Source: Candidatus Mycolicibacterium alkanivorans (GTDB lineage Bacteria > Actinomycetota > Actinomycetes > Mycobacteriales > Mycobacteriaceae). From it: a stretch of 64,000 bases of DNA. Under the pieces are notes generated by a model. The model was not told where the DNA came from and ran no database searches. It saw only the letters and a list, made by a program, of their open reading frames with translations. Where the stretch lies: contig NZ_JAIVFL010000001.1 in the NCBI RefSeq assembly GCF_022760805.1, positions 1,178,001-1,242,000 on the forward strand, read 5' to 3'. The translations under genes were made by a program, and so were the position numbers. Shown here in pieces: positions 62,536-64,000 of the stretch (position 1 is the stretch's first letter; the number at the start of each line of letters is the position of its first letter).

Positions 62536-63174
62536 CTAGACCACGGGATTGGACCAGTAGCGCGGGGTGGCCACACCCGCCGATCGCAGTTCGAGGGCAG
62601 CCAGCCCCCGGACCGCAGTCGGGTCCTCGCGCCGCCACGCGCCGACCGGGTCCCGGCTGATCTCGGTGAGCCTGCGCGGTGGGCGGTTCGCCAGGGCGCG
62701 CAGCGCCAGCAACTGCACCCCGGCCGGCGTCCTGGCCAGCGCGATCACCGTCCACTTGCGGCGGAAGAACCGGATGCGCAGAAACAGCCACGGCATGCCG
62801 ATGGCCATGATCGGCGGGGCGGCCACCGCGATGGCCAGCAACACCGCCAGCCACGATGCCGTGGTGTCCAGCTCGTGGCCGGCACCGGCCAGATCCAGTG
62901 CGGCCTCGCTGGCCGCGCGCAGCGGTTTGGACATGGTGTCGCCTATCAGCGGCACTCCATGCACGCTGTCACCGGCCGAATGCAGATTGTCCGAGATCCC
63001 GGTGGCGCTGTCCTGGACCTGGCGACCCACCTTGGAGATCGTCGCGATCGCGGTGTGCACCCCCATGCCGACCATCACCCACAGCGCGGTCCACAGTCCC
63101 ACCAGCAGGTCGCTGAGCACCTGTGTCAGCAGCCGGCCGGGGGTAGTGGCATAGGGCAGAAACCGCGACTTCAT
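62536..63174 (-). CDS. Membrane protein (Rv0779c-like)
   Basis: A 212-residue protein with two hydrophobic regions, VLSDLLVGLWTALWVMVGMG and WLAVLLAIAVAAPPIMAIGM. A helical, polar stretch between them (KVGRQVQDSATGISDNLHSA) is probably extracytoplasmic. The C-terminal cytoplasmic part is basic. No enzymatic motif. The position before purC and divergent from it equals Rv0779c. ATG 63174. Function unknown. Confidence 0.8.
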   Translation of the reverse strand: MKSRFLPYATTPGRLLTQVLSDLLVGLWTALWVMVGMGVHTAIATISKVGRQVQDSATGISDNLHSAGDSVHGVPLIGDTMSKPLRAASEAALDLAGAGHELDTTASWLAVLLAIAVAAPPIMAIGMPWLFLRIRFFRRKWTVIALARTPAGVQLLALRALANRPPRRLTEISRDPVGAWRREDPTAVRGLAALELRSAGVATPRYWSNPVV

Positions 63175-63225
63175 GGCTTGATCCCAGCACAATCGCGTCG
63201 GCTCAGCGGCCGATAAGCTGACGCG

Positions 63226-64000
63226 ATGCGCCCCGCTCTGAGCGACTACCGGCATCTGGCCAGTGGCAAGGTCCGCGAGATCTACCGCATCGACGAGGAA
63301 CACCTGCTCTTCGTCGCCAGCGACCGGATCTCGGCGTTCGACTACATTCTGGACAGCCTGATCCCGGACAAGGGCCGGATCCTGACGGCCATGAGCGTCT
63401 TCTTCTTCGACTACATCGACGCCCCCAACCACCTGGCCGGACCGCCCGACGACCCGCGGATCCCGGGCGAGGTCCTCGGCCGGGCGCTGGTGGTGCGGCA
63501 ACTGGACATGATGCCAGTCGAGTGCGTCGCCCGCGGCTACCTGACCGGGTCCGGCTTGCTGGACTATCAGCGCACCGGGGCGGTGTGCGGCATCGCCCTG
63601 CCGCCCGGTCTGGGAGAGGCCAGCAAGTTCGAGAGCCCGCTGTTCACCCCGGCGACCAAGGCGGACTTCGGCGAGCACGACGAGAACATCTCGTTCGACC
63701 GCGTCGTCGAACTGGTCGGTGCCGTGCGCGCCAACCAGTTGCGGGAGCGCACGCTACAGATCTACATCCAAGCCGCCGACCATGCGCTGACGAAAGGCAT
63801 CATCATCGCCGACACCAAGTTCGAGTTCGGCCTCGACGCCGACGACCGGGTCGTGCTGGCCGACGAGGTCTTCACCCCCGATTCGTCGCGGTACTGGCCG
63901 GCCGACACCTACACCGAAGGCGTCGTACAACCCAGCTTCGACAAGCAGTTCGTCCGCAACTGGCTCACCGGTCCCGAGTCGGGGTGGGACCGTTGCGGGA
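63226..64000 (+). CDS. purC: SAICAR synthase, cut by window edge
   Basis: The first about 258 codons of PurC, which joins aspartate to CAIR with ATP. Landmarks are [82 protein letters not shown] and [15 protein letters not shown] (metal/ATP site). ATG 63226 starts the conserved N-terminus ([12 protein letters not shown]). The frame is open to the end of the window; about 40 further codons are expected. Confidence 0.95.
   Translation, partial: MRPALSDYRHLASGKVREIYRIDEEHLLFVASDRISAFDYILDSLIPDKGRILTAMSVFFFDYIDAPNHLAGPPDDPRIPGEVLGRALVVRQLDMMPVECVARGYLTGSGLLDYQRTGAVCGIALPPGLGEASKFESPLFTPATKADFGEHDENISFDRVVELVGAVRANQLRERTLQIYIQAADHALTKGIIIADTKFEFGLDADDRVVLADEVFTPDSSRYWPADTYTEGVVQPSFDKQFVRNWLTGPESGWDRCG

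Overview
The window is high-GC DNA from a mycobacterium, probably a Mycolicibacterium or a related non-tuberculous species. The identification rests on lineage-typical genes (lsr2, clpC1, carD, mhuD, disA, kstR, cpsA, phoPR) and on gene orders familiar from Mycobacterium tuberculosis. Two conserved orders are joined here: the Rv3598c (lysS) to Rv3484 (cpsA) order at 14.3-46.6 kb, and the Rv0756c to Rv0780 (purC) order at 48.9-64 kb.

Region 1 (1-14.3 kb) is an accessory island of cell-surface carbohydrate genes full of insertion-sequence debris. It holds a frameshifted GH16 glycosidase, two methyltransferase-like genes, an RmlC-type epimerase, a decayed sugar C-methyltransferase and a DUF4038 glycosidase split into two distant pieces. 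It also holds an intact ISAzo13-type element, two tandem but diverged IS110 elements with conserved structured leaders that may encode bridge RNAs, and remnants of ISL3, IS630, IS1634 and IS5 elements.

Region 2 (14.3-38.6 kb) is largely intact housekeeping chromosome: translation (lysS, cysS), nucleoid and proteolysis (lsr2, clpC1), haem degradation (mhuD), DNA repair and c-di-AMP (mutY, radA, disA), carbonic anhydrase, isoprenoid synthesis (carD-ispD-ispF-cysS-rlmB), a probable Zur-controlled zinc ABC transporter, a LacI-type regulator and trehalose phosphatase.

Region 3 (38.6-42.7 kb) is a deletion scar. The cholesterol regulator kstR and its operator remain, but the catabolic genes that occupy this position in M. 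tuberculosis are reduced to short pieces of fadE34-like, fadE33-like and ipdC-like genes around an intact aspB. Trehalose-phosphate synthase (otsA), an adjoining 54-codon gene, small secreted Cys-containing proteins, cpsA and a secreted HExxH metalloprotease follow, then tRNA-Thr.

Region 4 (48.9-64 kb) carries a repeat protein, phoP-phoR with a candidate PhoP box, a HIT hydrolase, and then a second scar around a complete IS1182 element. There, short pieces of glycosyltransferase, carboxymuconolactone decarboxylase, TetR and acyl-CoA carboxylase genes stand where M. tuberculosis has a longer gene set. The purine genes purD, purB and purC (cut by the window edge) follow with the usual neighbours, but cyp126 is reduced to its first codons. 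The overall picture is a genome undergoing IS-associated reduction of lipid, sterol and surface-sugar functions while its core operons stay intact.
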